Assembly (NCBI GenBank): GCA_001786825.1 | Contig: MFTL01000018.1 | Location: 2,457-11,529, forward strand | Length of the DNA: 9,073 nucleotides | Reading direction: 5' to 3' | From: Candidatus Nomurabacteria bacterium RIFCSPHIGHO2_01_FULL_39_9 | Lineage (GTDB): Bacteria > Patescibacteriota > Minisyncoccia > Phycocordibacterales > DATEUR01 | In this document: positions 1 to 7,097 of the stretch, piece by piece | Numbering within the stretch: the first letter of the stretch is position 1 | Layout of the letters: each line of letters opens with the position of its first letter | Made by a program: the position numbers and the translations under genes | The notes under the pieces: model-generated | What the model was told of the DNA's origin: nothing | What the model saw: the letters and a program-made list of their open reading frames with translations, nothing else | The model's database searches: none

Positions 1-1
1 T

Positions 2-121
2 TATACTCGACCAGAAATTCTCAAATACAAAAATAAAAATTACAAAACACCGAAAGTGCTTCTAACTGGCCATCATGAAAAAATTGAAAAATGGCGGCAG
101 AAATCCACAAATTCCGCTTGA
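2..121 (+). CDS. trmD: tRNA (guanine-N1)-methyltransferase TrmD, C-terminal end (partial at the left edge)
   Basis: An open frame enters from the left edge and gives 39 residues before TGA at 119-121. It begins YTRPE and continues with VLLTGHH, then EKIEKWR. This matches the conserved C-terminal segment of TrmD (E. coli: YTRPEVLEG, then VLLSGNH and a WR motif). TrmD is a SPOUT-fold enzyme that uses S-adenosylmethionine to methylate G37 next to the tRNA anticodon and so prevents +1 frameshifting. The catalytic knot lies outside the window. Compared with E. coli, the stretch between YTRPE and VLL is about four residues longer, and the protein stops only eight residues after the WR motif, so it lacks the roughly 45-residue helical tail of E. 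coli TrmD. Neither other frame continues the homology after the stop, and a promoter overlaps it, so the end looks genuine. The family call is fairly firm despite the short length. Confidence 0.82.
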   Translation, partial: YTRPEILKYKNKNYKTPKVLLTGHHEKIEKWRQKSTNSA

Positions 122-145
122 CTCTTTTTTCTTATTCTGTATAAT
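118..145 (+). promoter_or_regulatory. Sigma70-type promoter for rpoBC
   Basis: The -35 box TTGACT (118-123) matches the TTGACA consensus at five of six bases. The -10 box TATAAT (140-145) is perfect, and the spacer is 16 bp. Transcription would start near 152, leaving a leader of about 120 nt before the rpoB ATG at 273. The -35 box overlaps the trmD stop codon at 119-121, so the operon is packed directly against the preceding gene. A TG dinucleotide sits immediately 5' of the -10 box, one base closer than in a classical extended -10. This is the best promoter match I found in the window. Confidence 0.75.
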
Positions 146-272
146 CTTAAGTTCAACTAGTTTTTAGAATTTTTATAAGATTTTTCTTTACTTTCTTGTC
201 TAAATCTTTATTATTAAAGGCCTTATAGTGAGTTTTATTATAAAAGGTTTGTAACCTTGAGCTTTTGTTTTT
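146..272 (+). promoter_or_regulatory. rpoB 5' leader with a small hairpin next to the start codon
   Basis: This region between the -10 box and rpoB is strongly A/T-rich. A perfect inverted repeat lies at 244-258: AAGGTT (244-249), loop TGT, AACCTT (253-258). It ends 14 nt before the rpoB ATG. A second, weaker stem pairs CTTTA and TAAAG around a TTAT loop near 206-219. AAAGG at 216-220 lies 7 nt upstream of a GTG (228-230) that opens an eight-codon reading frame ending at TAA 252-254, inside the hairpin. No Shine-Dalgarno sequence stands at the usual distance from the rpoB ATG; the nearest purine-rich bases are GAG at 259-261. A role in control of rpoB translation or early transcription is possible but unproven, and I recognise no known riboswitch or protein-binding leader. 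Confidence 0.4.
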
Positions 273-3200
273 ATGATTTTACCCAAAAAGTATTTTGCTC
301 GTTTTAAGCCTCCCTTAACTCCTTTTCCTAATTTAATTGAAGCCCAGATTGAATCTTATAATTCGTTGCTTGAGAAAAGTCTTAAGGAAGTGCTTAAGGA
401 ATTTTCGCCAATCAAAGATTATTCTGGCAAAAAGTTTGAACTTGAATTTCTATCACTAAGTTTGCAAAGACCGGCCTTTGATGAACACTATGCCCGAGAG
501 AATAGAATTTCTTATGATGCGCAAATAAAAGTTCGCACTCGTCTTTTTAATAAAACATTAAATACTTCACGCGAACAAGAAATTTTCTTTACTAATATTC
601 CGCTCATGACCGATCACGGTACTTTCATGATCAATGGCGTTGAGCGAGTTATTGTTCCGCAGCTTGCGCGCAGCTACGGCGCTTTTTTCACTTCGGAAGA
701 CATCAAAGGCAAAATTTATTTCGGCGCTAAGATTATTCCAGCCCGCGGCGTTTGGATTGAGCTTGAATCCGATCCTGATGAGAGCATCTACGTTCGCATT
801 GATAAGAAGCGTCGGTTTGGTATTACGAGTCTCTTGCGAACTTTTGGTCTCAAAACCAATGAACAAATTATTTCAGCTTTTTCAAAAGAATACCAAGACG
901 ATATTCGAGGTTGTATTGTTCGTGATGCTAATCAGACAGTTGAAGAAGCTCATATTGAAATTCATAAGCGGCTTCGTGATGGCGAAATTGCATCTCCTGA
1001 ACATGCCAGAGAATTTTTAGAGGCAGTTTTTTCACCGGAACGTTACGATCTTTCAGTAGTTGGCCGATTTAGATTCAATCGTCGTTTTGGCAAAAGTCTT
1101 GATAGTAAAGAAGTTGCAAGAAGAACACTTTCGGCTTCAGATTTAGTTTCAATAATCGAATATATCTTCAAATTAAATAAAAATCCGGAAATTGGCCCGG
1201 ATGACATCGATCACTTGGGCGCGCGCCGCGTGCGTTATATCGGCGAGCTTTTAGAATCGCGCATTCGTGTCGGCATGACTCAAATCAAGAGAAATATTCA
1301 AGATCGCATGTCTACGATTGATGTCAGCATGGTGCTTCCGATAAATATCATCAACGCTCGGCCGCTTCAAGCTAAAATTATCGAATTTTTCACAACCAAC
1401 CAGCTTTCTCAATTCATGGCTCAAGACAATGTTCTCTATGAACTCGAACATTTACGAACGCTTTCAGCATTGGGCCCCGGCGGTCTTGTCCGTGAACGCG
1501 CCGGTTTTGAAGTCCGCGATGTGCATCCGAGTCACTACGGTCGGCTTTGTCCGATTCAAACTCCAGAAGGTCCGAACATCGGTCTTATTCTTCACTTGGC
1601 AACTTACGCCCGTGTGAATCATTTAGGTGTTATTGAAACGCCTTATATGAAAGTGGCGAATGGAAAATTAACTGGCGAGATCGTTTATCTCGACGCGCTT
1701 GAAGAAGAAAAATACAACATCGCTCACGCCGGGACTCACTATGATGATAAAAATTACATCGTTGAAGAATTTGCCGAAGCGCGCGCCAAAGGTAACCCCG
1801 GTCTTGTTAAAAGAGAAGATGTTCATTTCATGGATGTTGCGGCCAACCAAGCTTTCTCAATTGCCACCTCAATGATTCCTTTCTTGGATCACGATGATGC
1901 TAACCGCTCACTCATGGGCAGTAACATGCAGAAGCAAGCAACGCCTTGCGTTGTTCCGGAAGCGCCATTGGTGGCGACAGGCATTGAAGAAGCGGCGGCT
2001 CGATATTCCGGCCGTTTGGCTGTTGCGTCCGAATCTGGCACTGTTCGTTATGTTGATGCCAAAAAAATTATTGTTTCCGGCGCTCATGGTGATATCACTC
2101 ATAATTTAATTAGTTTTACTCGTAACAATGCTCAAAATATTTTCCATCAAAGACCGATAGTTTCGGTTGGCGATAAAATTAAAAAAGGCGATATTTTAGC
2201 TGACGCTTCTTCTACTGACGGCGGTCAGATTGCTTTGGGTCAGAACGTGCTTGTTGCCTTCATGCCTTGGGGCGGCGCTAACTACGAAGATGCCATTATT
2301 CTCTCTGAAAGACTTGTTCAGAAAAGCAAATTTACTTCCATTCACGTTGATGAATTTATCTGCACGGTTCGCGAAACAAAACTCGGCCCGGAAATAACAA
2401 CCCGCGACATTCCTAATGTGGGCGAAGCAAAATTAAAAGACCTTGATGAAGAGGGTGTTGTTCGCATTGGCGCGGAAGTTCGTGAAAATGATATTTTGGT
2501 TGGTAAAATTGCGCCGAAAGGCGAGACAGAATTGACGCCAGAAGAGCGGCTTCTCCGCGCGATCTTTGCTGAAAAAGCTCGCGACGTGAAAGACGCTTCG
2601 CTTCGAATGGAGCACGGCAAGCGCGGCCGAGTTATTGGCGTGAAAATTTTCTCGCGCGAAGCTGGCAACGATCTCGAATCCGGTATTTTGAAAAAAATTG
2701 TTGTGCAAGTGGCGCAGCTCCGTAATATCTCAATTGGCGACAAACTCTCTGGTCGTCACGGCAACAAAGGAATTATCTCGACAATTTTGCCGGTTGAAGA
2801 CATGCCGTTTTCCGCTGATGGCACGCCGGTTGATATTATTTTGACGCCACTTGGCGTGCCAAGTCGTATGAATTTGGGCCAGATTCTTGAAATGCACTTG
2901 GGTCTAGCGGCTCACACGCTTGGCTATCAAGCAATCGTGCCGGCTTTCATGGGCGCGACTGATGAAGAAATAAAAGCGGAACTTAAAAAGGCCGGCATTC
3001 CGGAGAATGGCCGCATCACGCTTTACGACGGCAAGACGGGACGCGCTTTTGAAGAACCGATTGCTGTTGGTTACAAGTATATGTTGAAACTCCACCACAT
3101 GGTTGAAGACAAAGTGCACGCACGTTCAATTGGTCCTTATAGCCTCATCACTCAACAACCGCTTTCTGGTAAAGCTCAAGGTGGCGGTCAGCGTTTTGGA

Positions 3201-3467
3201 GAAATGGAGGTCTGGGCGCTTGAAGGTTATGGCGCCGCTCATACATTGCGAGAAATGCTCACCATTAAATCCGATGATATTGTCGGCCGCACGAGCGCTT
3301 TCGATTCAATTATTAAAAATGAACCGATCAAGCCGCCGAATGCGCCCGCTTCGTTTAGCGTCATGTTAAATTATCTCCGAGGATTGGCACTTGATGTTGA
3401 ACTCAAAAAAGAAGAAAAAGCCCTAGGAAAAAATATTAAAAACAAAGATAAAGATAAAGAAAAATAA
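273..3467 (+). CDS. rpoB: DNA-directed RNA polymerase subunit beta
   Basis: This is the beta subunit of bacterial RNA polymerase, forming one side of the active cleft together with beta'. At 1064 residues it is much shorter than E. coli RpoB (1342) and somewhat shorter than Bacillus RpoB (about 1190); the two large E. coli insertions are absent. The N-terminus starts MILPKKYFARF, as expected for the family, and a stop at 258-260 rules out an upstream in-frame start. Recognisable blocks are the lobe motif NGVERVIVPQLARSYG, the rifampicin region at residues 374-400, GPGGLVRERAGFEVRDVHP just after it, NYEDAIILSE with E672 and D673 (E. coli E813/D814), GDKLSGRHGNKG with K824 and K832 (E. coli K1065/K1073), and the C-terminal GGQRFGEMEVWALEGYGA block that packs on beta'. 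The last 20 or so residues form a lysine-rich charged tail. In the rifampicin region the equivalents of D516 and R529 are A383 and T396. It is cotranscribed with rpoC, 11 bp downstream. Confidence 0.98.
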   Translation: MILPKKYFARFKPPLTPFPNLIEAQIESYNSLLEKSLKEVLKEFSPIKDYSGKKFELEFLSLSLQRPAFDEHYARENRISYDAQIKVRTRLFNKTLNTSREQEIFFTNIPLMTDHGTFMINGVERVIVPQLARSYGAFFTSEDIKGKIYFGAKIIPARGVWIELESDPDESIYVRIDKKRRFGITSLLRTFGLKTNEQIISAFSKEYQDDIRGCIVRDANQTVEEAHIEIHKRLRDGEIASPEHAREFLEAVFSPERYDLSVVGRFRFNRRFGKSLDSKEVARRTLSASDLVSIIEYIFKLNKNPEIGPDDIDHLGARRVRYIGELLESRIRVGMTQIKRNIQDRMSTIDVSMVLPINIINARPLQAKIIEFFTTNQLSQFMAQDNVLYELEHLRTLSALGPGGLVRERAGFEVRDVHPSHYGRLCPIQTPEGPNIGLILHLATYARVNHLGVIETPYMKVANGKLTGEIVYLDALEEEKYNIAHAGTHYDDKNYIVEEFAEARAKGNPGLVKREDVHFMDVAANQAFSIATSMIPFLDHDDANRSLMGSNMQKQATPCVVPEAPLVATGIEEAAARYSGRLAVASESGTVRYVDAKKIIVSGAHGDITHNLISFTRNNAQNIFHQRPIVSVGDKIKKGDILADASSTDGGQIALGQNVLVAFMPWGGANYEDAIILSERLVQKSKFTSIHVDEFICTVRETKLGPEITTRDIPNVGEAKLKDLDEEGVVRIGAEVRENDILVGKIAPKGETELTPEERLLRAIFAEKARDVKDASLRMEHGKRGRVIGVKIFSREAGNDLESGILKKIVVQVAQLRNISIGDKLSGRHGNKGIISTILPVEDMPFSADGTPVDIILTPLGVPSRMNLGQILEMHLGLAAHTLGYQAIVPAFMGATDEEIKAELKKAGIPENGRITLYDGKTGRAFEEPIAVGYKYMLKLHHMVEDKVHARSIGPYSLITQQPLSGKAQGGGQRFGEMEVWALEGYGAAHTLREMLTIKSDDIVGRTSAFDSIIKNEPIKPPNAPASFSVMLNYLRGLALDVELKKEEKALGKNIKNKDKDKEK

Positions 3468-3478
3468 AATAAAAAACT

Positions 3479-6400
3479 ATGGGACGAGTAATATCAAATC
3501 TAAATAATTTTGATCAGATCACAATCGCATTGGCGAGTCCGGAGCGTATTCGTGATTGGTCCTACGGCGAGATCACTCGGCCGGAAACGATTAATTATCG
3601 TACTGGCCGAAGCGAGCGCGGTGGTCTCTTTGACGAGCGAATTTTCGGTCCAGAAAAAGACTTTGAGTGCTATTGTGGTAAATATCGCCGAATTCGCTAT
3701 AAAGATATTATTTGCGAGAAATGCGGCGTTGAAGTTACCCGCTCGATTGTTCGCCGCGAACGAAGCGGTCACATTGATTTGGCTGCGCCGGTTGCGCATA
3801 TTTGGTTTTTGCGCGGTGTACCGAGCCGCATGAGTTTGCTTTTAAGCATTTCAGTTAGTGATTTGGAAAAAGTCATTTATTTTGCCGGCTACATTGTCAC
3901 TAAAGTCAATGAAGAGGAACGCGCTCGAATTTTGAAGAGTCTAGAATCGGAATACAAAGAAAAACTTAAAGCCACTAAAGACGCCAAAGATAAGGAAAAG
4001 CTCAAGGATTTATATACAAAAAAGAAAAAAGAAATTCAAGAAATTGTGATTAACAAAGTTTTCAACGAAGCGATGTATCACTATTTTTCGCTTAAGTTCG
4101 GCACAATCTTTGAAGCTAAAATTGGCGCAGAAGCTGTTTACAATATCTTGCAGGAAATGGATCTAGAGAAAGTTAAAAAAGATCTCGAAGAAGCGCTCTT
4201 GGGCCGCACTAAAGCTGATCGACCAAAAATGGAAAAACGATTGAGTCTTATCAAAGGCATGATTCGGGCTGGCACAAGGCCGGAATGGATGTTTATCACA
4301 GCCTTGCCGGTTATTCCGGCGGCGCTTAGACCGATGGTTGCTCTTGAAGGTGGCCGTCATGCGACTTCTGATTTAAATGATCTTTATCGCCGGGTAATCA
4401 ATCGCAATAATCGATTAAAGAAACTCAAAGAAATTGGCGCGCCGGAAGTTATTTTGCGCAACGAAAAAAGAATTTTACAAGAAGCGATTGACGCGCTTAT
4501 CGATAATTCAATTGCCAGAGAAGGTTCGGCTCAAGCAATGAGCTCCTCTCAGCGCCGCGCGCTAAAATCTTTGGCTGACAACTTGAAAGGCAAGCGCGGT
4601 CTTTTCCGTCAAAATCTTTTGGGTAAGCGCGTTGACTACTCTGGCCGTTCGGTTATTGTCGTTGGTCCACAGCTCTCGCTTGATCAATGCGGATTGCCGA
4701 AACACATGGCGCTTGAACTTTTCCGACCATTTATTATTGCAAAAATTTTGGAAAGGGAATTGGCTTTCAATATCAGAGGCGCTAACAAATTAATTGAAGA
4801 GGGCGTGCCGGAAGTTTGGGCTATTCTTGAAGAAGTGATTGCCGGCAAATACGTCTTGCTCAACCGCGCGCCAACTCTCCACCGTCTTTCCATTCAAGCT
4901 TTCCGCCCGGTTTTGATCGAAGGTAACGCCATTCAGCTTCACCCAATGGTTTGTTCGGCTTTCAATGCCGACTTCGACGGCGACCAGATGGCGGTTTATT
5001 TGCCGCTCTCCAAAGAAGCTCAAGAAGAAGCCCGCGAGCTCATGGCTGCTAATAAAAACTTATTGAAGCCTCAAAATGGCGAACCAATTATCGTGCCTAA
5101 GCTCGATATTATTTTGGGCTGCTATTGGATGACGCGTATTGTCGCGAACCAATTAGGCGAAGACAAAATTTTCTCGAGACCTAACCACGCAATTACCGCT
5201 CATGATAACGATATCGTTTCACTTCGGGCAAAAATAAAAGTTTTAGGTACTGACAGTCCGAAATACAAACAATATGAAGGTAAGCCTTTTGAAACATCGA
5301 TTGGCCGATTGCTTTTCAATTCTTGTTTGCCTTCTGATTATCATTTCATTAACGAAGAAATTAATTCCAAGCGCATGTCAACTTTGATTGACGACCTTAT
5401 TCGTAATTATGGTTTTGATAGAGTGGCGCCGATTTTAGATAAGATTAAAAATTTCGGCTATCAGTACGTTACCATTGCCGGCATCACTTGGGGCATTGAT
5501 AGTGTTACGGTGCCAGTCGAGAAAAAAGCATTGGTTCTAAAAGGCCGCAAAGAAGAAGCGGAAATTATGAATCAGTGGCATGAAGGATTGCTTTCAACGG
5601 AAGAGAAGCGTGAAAAAATTATTGAACTTTGGATTAAGGTTAAAGCGGAGATTGAGAAATTTATTCCGGGCGCGCTTGAACCAGAAGGTGGTGTTTTCAA
5701 CATGCTTTATTCTGGCGCCCGCGGCTCGATCACTAACCTCTCTCAGATGGCCGGCATGAAAGGTCTCATTGTTAATCCGGTTGGCGACCTTATTGAATTT
5801 CCGGTCATTCCTTCTTACAAAGAAGGTCTTTCACCGATTGAATATTTCATTACCACCCACGGCTCGCGAAAAGGTTTGGCCGACACGGCGCTTAAAACCG
5901 CTGAGGCTGGTTATCTTACTCGCCGATTGGTTGATGTGGCTCAAGATGTTGTTATTACTGAAGAAGATTGCGGCACCGAAGAAGGATTTGCTTTCCACAA
6001 AGAAAATATCGGTGGTTTAGAAATTCCAATCTCCCGAAAAATTTTCGGTCGCATATTGCATGAAGCTGTCAAAGTTGGCCGCAAGGTTCTTTTTGAAGCC
6101 GGTACGCTCATTACTAAAGAAATTGCCAAGGAAATTGAAGCGGCTGGTGTTCTTGAAGCAGTTTGCCGCACGCCGCTTGCTTGTAAGACCCTCCATGGCC
6201 ACTGCCGAAAGTGTTACGGTCTTGATCTCGGCCGCAACCGTTTAGTTGATTTGGGAGAGGCGGTTGGTATTGTTGCCGCTCAAGCGATCGGTGAACCGGG
6301 CACGCAGTTGACGCTTCGAACTTTCCACGCTGGCGGTGTGGCCGGTGGTGCCGACATCACGATGGGCTTGCCGCGTATCGTTGAAGTGTTTGAACGAAGA

Positions 6401-7060
6401 ACGCCGCGTAATCCAGCTATTGTTTCAGAAGCAGAAGGCACGGTTAGTGAAATATCAGTAAATGAAAATGAAAGAACGATTGTGGTTGTCGGTAAAGATA
6501 AAGAAGAGAAAAAATATACGATTGCTTACCGCCGCGAGCCGATTGTTAAAATTGGCCAAAAAGTTTCAGCTGGTGAATTGCTTACCGACGGCTCGGCTGT
6601 TATTACTGAAATTTTTCAATATGGAGGTGAACAGAAAGCAGGGGAATATATAATTAACGAAATTGCCAAAGTTTACGAATTGCAAGGCGCGGCTACCGCA
6701 GCCAAACATATTGAAGTTATTGTCGGCCGCATGTTCTCGCGCAGAAAAATTAAAGATCCGGGTGACACAATTTTTGCCACAGGTGATATTATCGAAACGA
6801 TCGAATTGGCTGATGAAAATGAAAAAGTTAAAAAATCCGGCGGCGCGCCGGCAACAGCTGAGGTTGTTGTCTTGGGTATTTCTGAAGTTTCGCTTTCTAC
6901 GAAAAGCTGGTTATCTTCTTCTTCATTCCAAAATACCAATCGTGTGCTTATTCAGAGCGCTGTTCGCGGCGGTGTTGATACGCTTCGCGGTCTTAAAGAA
7001 AATGTTATTGTTGGCCGGCTTGTTCCGGCTGGCACGGGTTTTAAGGGGAAGGGGAAGTAA
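3479..7060 (+). CDS. rpoC: DNA-directed RNA polymerase subunit beta'
   Basis: This is the catalytic beta' subunit, 1193 residues, close to the Bacillus length and lacking the large E. coli trigger-loop insertion. The N-terminus NNFDQITIALASPERIRDWS is typical. The first zinc site has C64, C66, C79 and C82. The lid and rudder region contains LLGKRVDYSGRSVIVVG. The active-site motif is NADFDGDQMAVY at residues 496-507, with Mg-binding D498, D500 and D502; the last position is Y507 where E. coli has H469. The bridge helix region reads GLADTALKTAEAGYLTRRL. The second zinc site uses C831, C902, C909 and C912. The trigger loop reads TLRTFHAGG, with L946, R947 and H950. The C-terminus LRGLKENVIVGRLVPAGTGF is canonical, followed by a short GKGK tail. 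A lysine-rich stretch near residues 150-190 enlarges the clamp region. The start lies 11 bp after rpoB and has no Shine-Dalgarno sequence, which suggests translational coupling or another initiation mode. Confidence 0.98.
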   Translation: MGRVISNLNNFDQITIALASPERIRDWSYGEITRPETINYRTGRSERGGLFDERIFGPEKDFECYCGKYRRIRYKDIICEKCGVEVTRSIVRRERSGHIDLAAPVAHIWFLRGVPSRMSLLLSISVSDLEKVIYFAGYIVTKVNEEERARILKSLESEYKEKLKATKDAKDKEKLKDLYTKKKKEIQEIVINKVFNEAMYHYFSLKFGTIFEAKIGAEAVYNILQEMDLEKVKKDLEEALLGRTKADRPKMEKRLSLIKGMIRAGTRPEWMFITALPVIPAALRPMVALEGGRHATSDLNDLYRRVINRNNRLKKLKEIGAPEVILRNEKRILQEAIDALIDNSIAREGSAQAMSSSQRRALKSLADNLKGKRGLFRQNLLGKRVDYSGRSVIVVGPQLSLDQCGLPKHMALELFRPFIIAKILERELAFNIRGANKLIEEGVPEVWAILEEVIAGKYVLLNRAPTLHRLSIQAFRPVLIEGNAIQLHPMVCSAFNADFDGDQMAVYLPLSKEAQEEARELMAANKNLLKPQNGEPIIVPKLDIILGCYWMTRIVANQLGEDKIFSRPNHAITAHDNDIVSLRAKIKVLGTDSPKYKQYEGKPFETSIGRLLFNSCLPSDYHFINEEINSKRMSTLIDDLIRNYGFDRVAPILDKIKNFGYQYVTIAGITWGIDSVTVPVEKKALVLKGRKEEAEIMNQWHEGLLSTEEKREKIIELWIKVKAEIEKFIPGALEPEGGVFNMLYSGARGSITNLSQMAGMKGLIVNPVGDLIEFPVIPSYKEGLSPIEYFITTHGSRKGLADTALKTAEAGYLTRRLVDVAQDVVITEEDCGTEEGFAFHKENIGGLEIPISRKIFGRILHEAVKVGRKVLFEAGTLITKEIAKEIEAAGVLEAVCRTPLACKTLHGHCRKCYGLDLGRNRLVDLGEAVGIVAAQAIGEPGTQLTLRTFHAGGVAGGADITMGLPRIVEVFERRTPRNPAIVSEAEGTVSEISVNENERTIVVVGKDKEEKKYTIAYRREPIVKIGQKVSAGELLTDGSAVITEIFQYGGEQKAGEYIINEIAKVYELQGAATAAKHIEVIVGRMFSRRKIKDPGDTIFATGDIIETIELADENEKVKKSGGAPATAEVVVLGISEVSLSTKSWLSSSSFQNTNRVLIQSAVRGGVDTLRGLKENVIVGRLVPAGTGFKGKGK

Positions 7061-7083
7061 TATCTACCTCATCGGGAACGTGC

Positions 7084-7089
7084 TAATAT
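7084..7089 (+). promoter_or_regulatory. Possible extended -10 element for dnaG
   Basis: TAATAT at 7084-7089 is preceded by TGC at 7081-7083, giving the extended -10 form TGnTAnnnT. It matches TATAAT at four of six bases. No -35 box is visible at the proper distance, but an extended -10 can work without one. The element ends 8 nt before the dnaG ATG, so transcription would start at or next to the A of the start codon. This would give dnaG its own leaderless transcript besides readthrough from rpoC. The call rests on one short motif. Confidence 0.35.
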
Positions 7090-7097
7090 AAGAGAAT

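Noticed and set aside
69..95. GCCAT / ATGGC inverted repeat near the end of trmD as a possible terminator stem
   Set aside because: The stem is only 5 bp with a 17-nt loop, lies in coding sequence, and the T-run at 125-130 is 30 nt away, so it is not a credible intrinsic terminator.
196..229. TTGTCT and TATAGT as a second promoter in the rpoB leader
   Set aside because: The spacer would be 22 bp, too long for a sigma70 promoter.
2342..2743. 133-codon open frame on the - strand inside rpoB
   Set aside because: It overlaps the highly conserved central part of rpoB and shows no recognisable domain; it is a shadow of a strongly coding region. The same applies to the other - strand frames within rpoB, rpoC and dnaG.
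6663..7091. 142-codon + strand open frame overlapping the end of rpoC and reaching towards dnaG
   Set aside because: Its translation is a frame-shifted reading of conserved rpoC sequence with no family signal, and rpoC is intact to its canonical C-terminus in the true frame.
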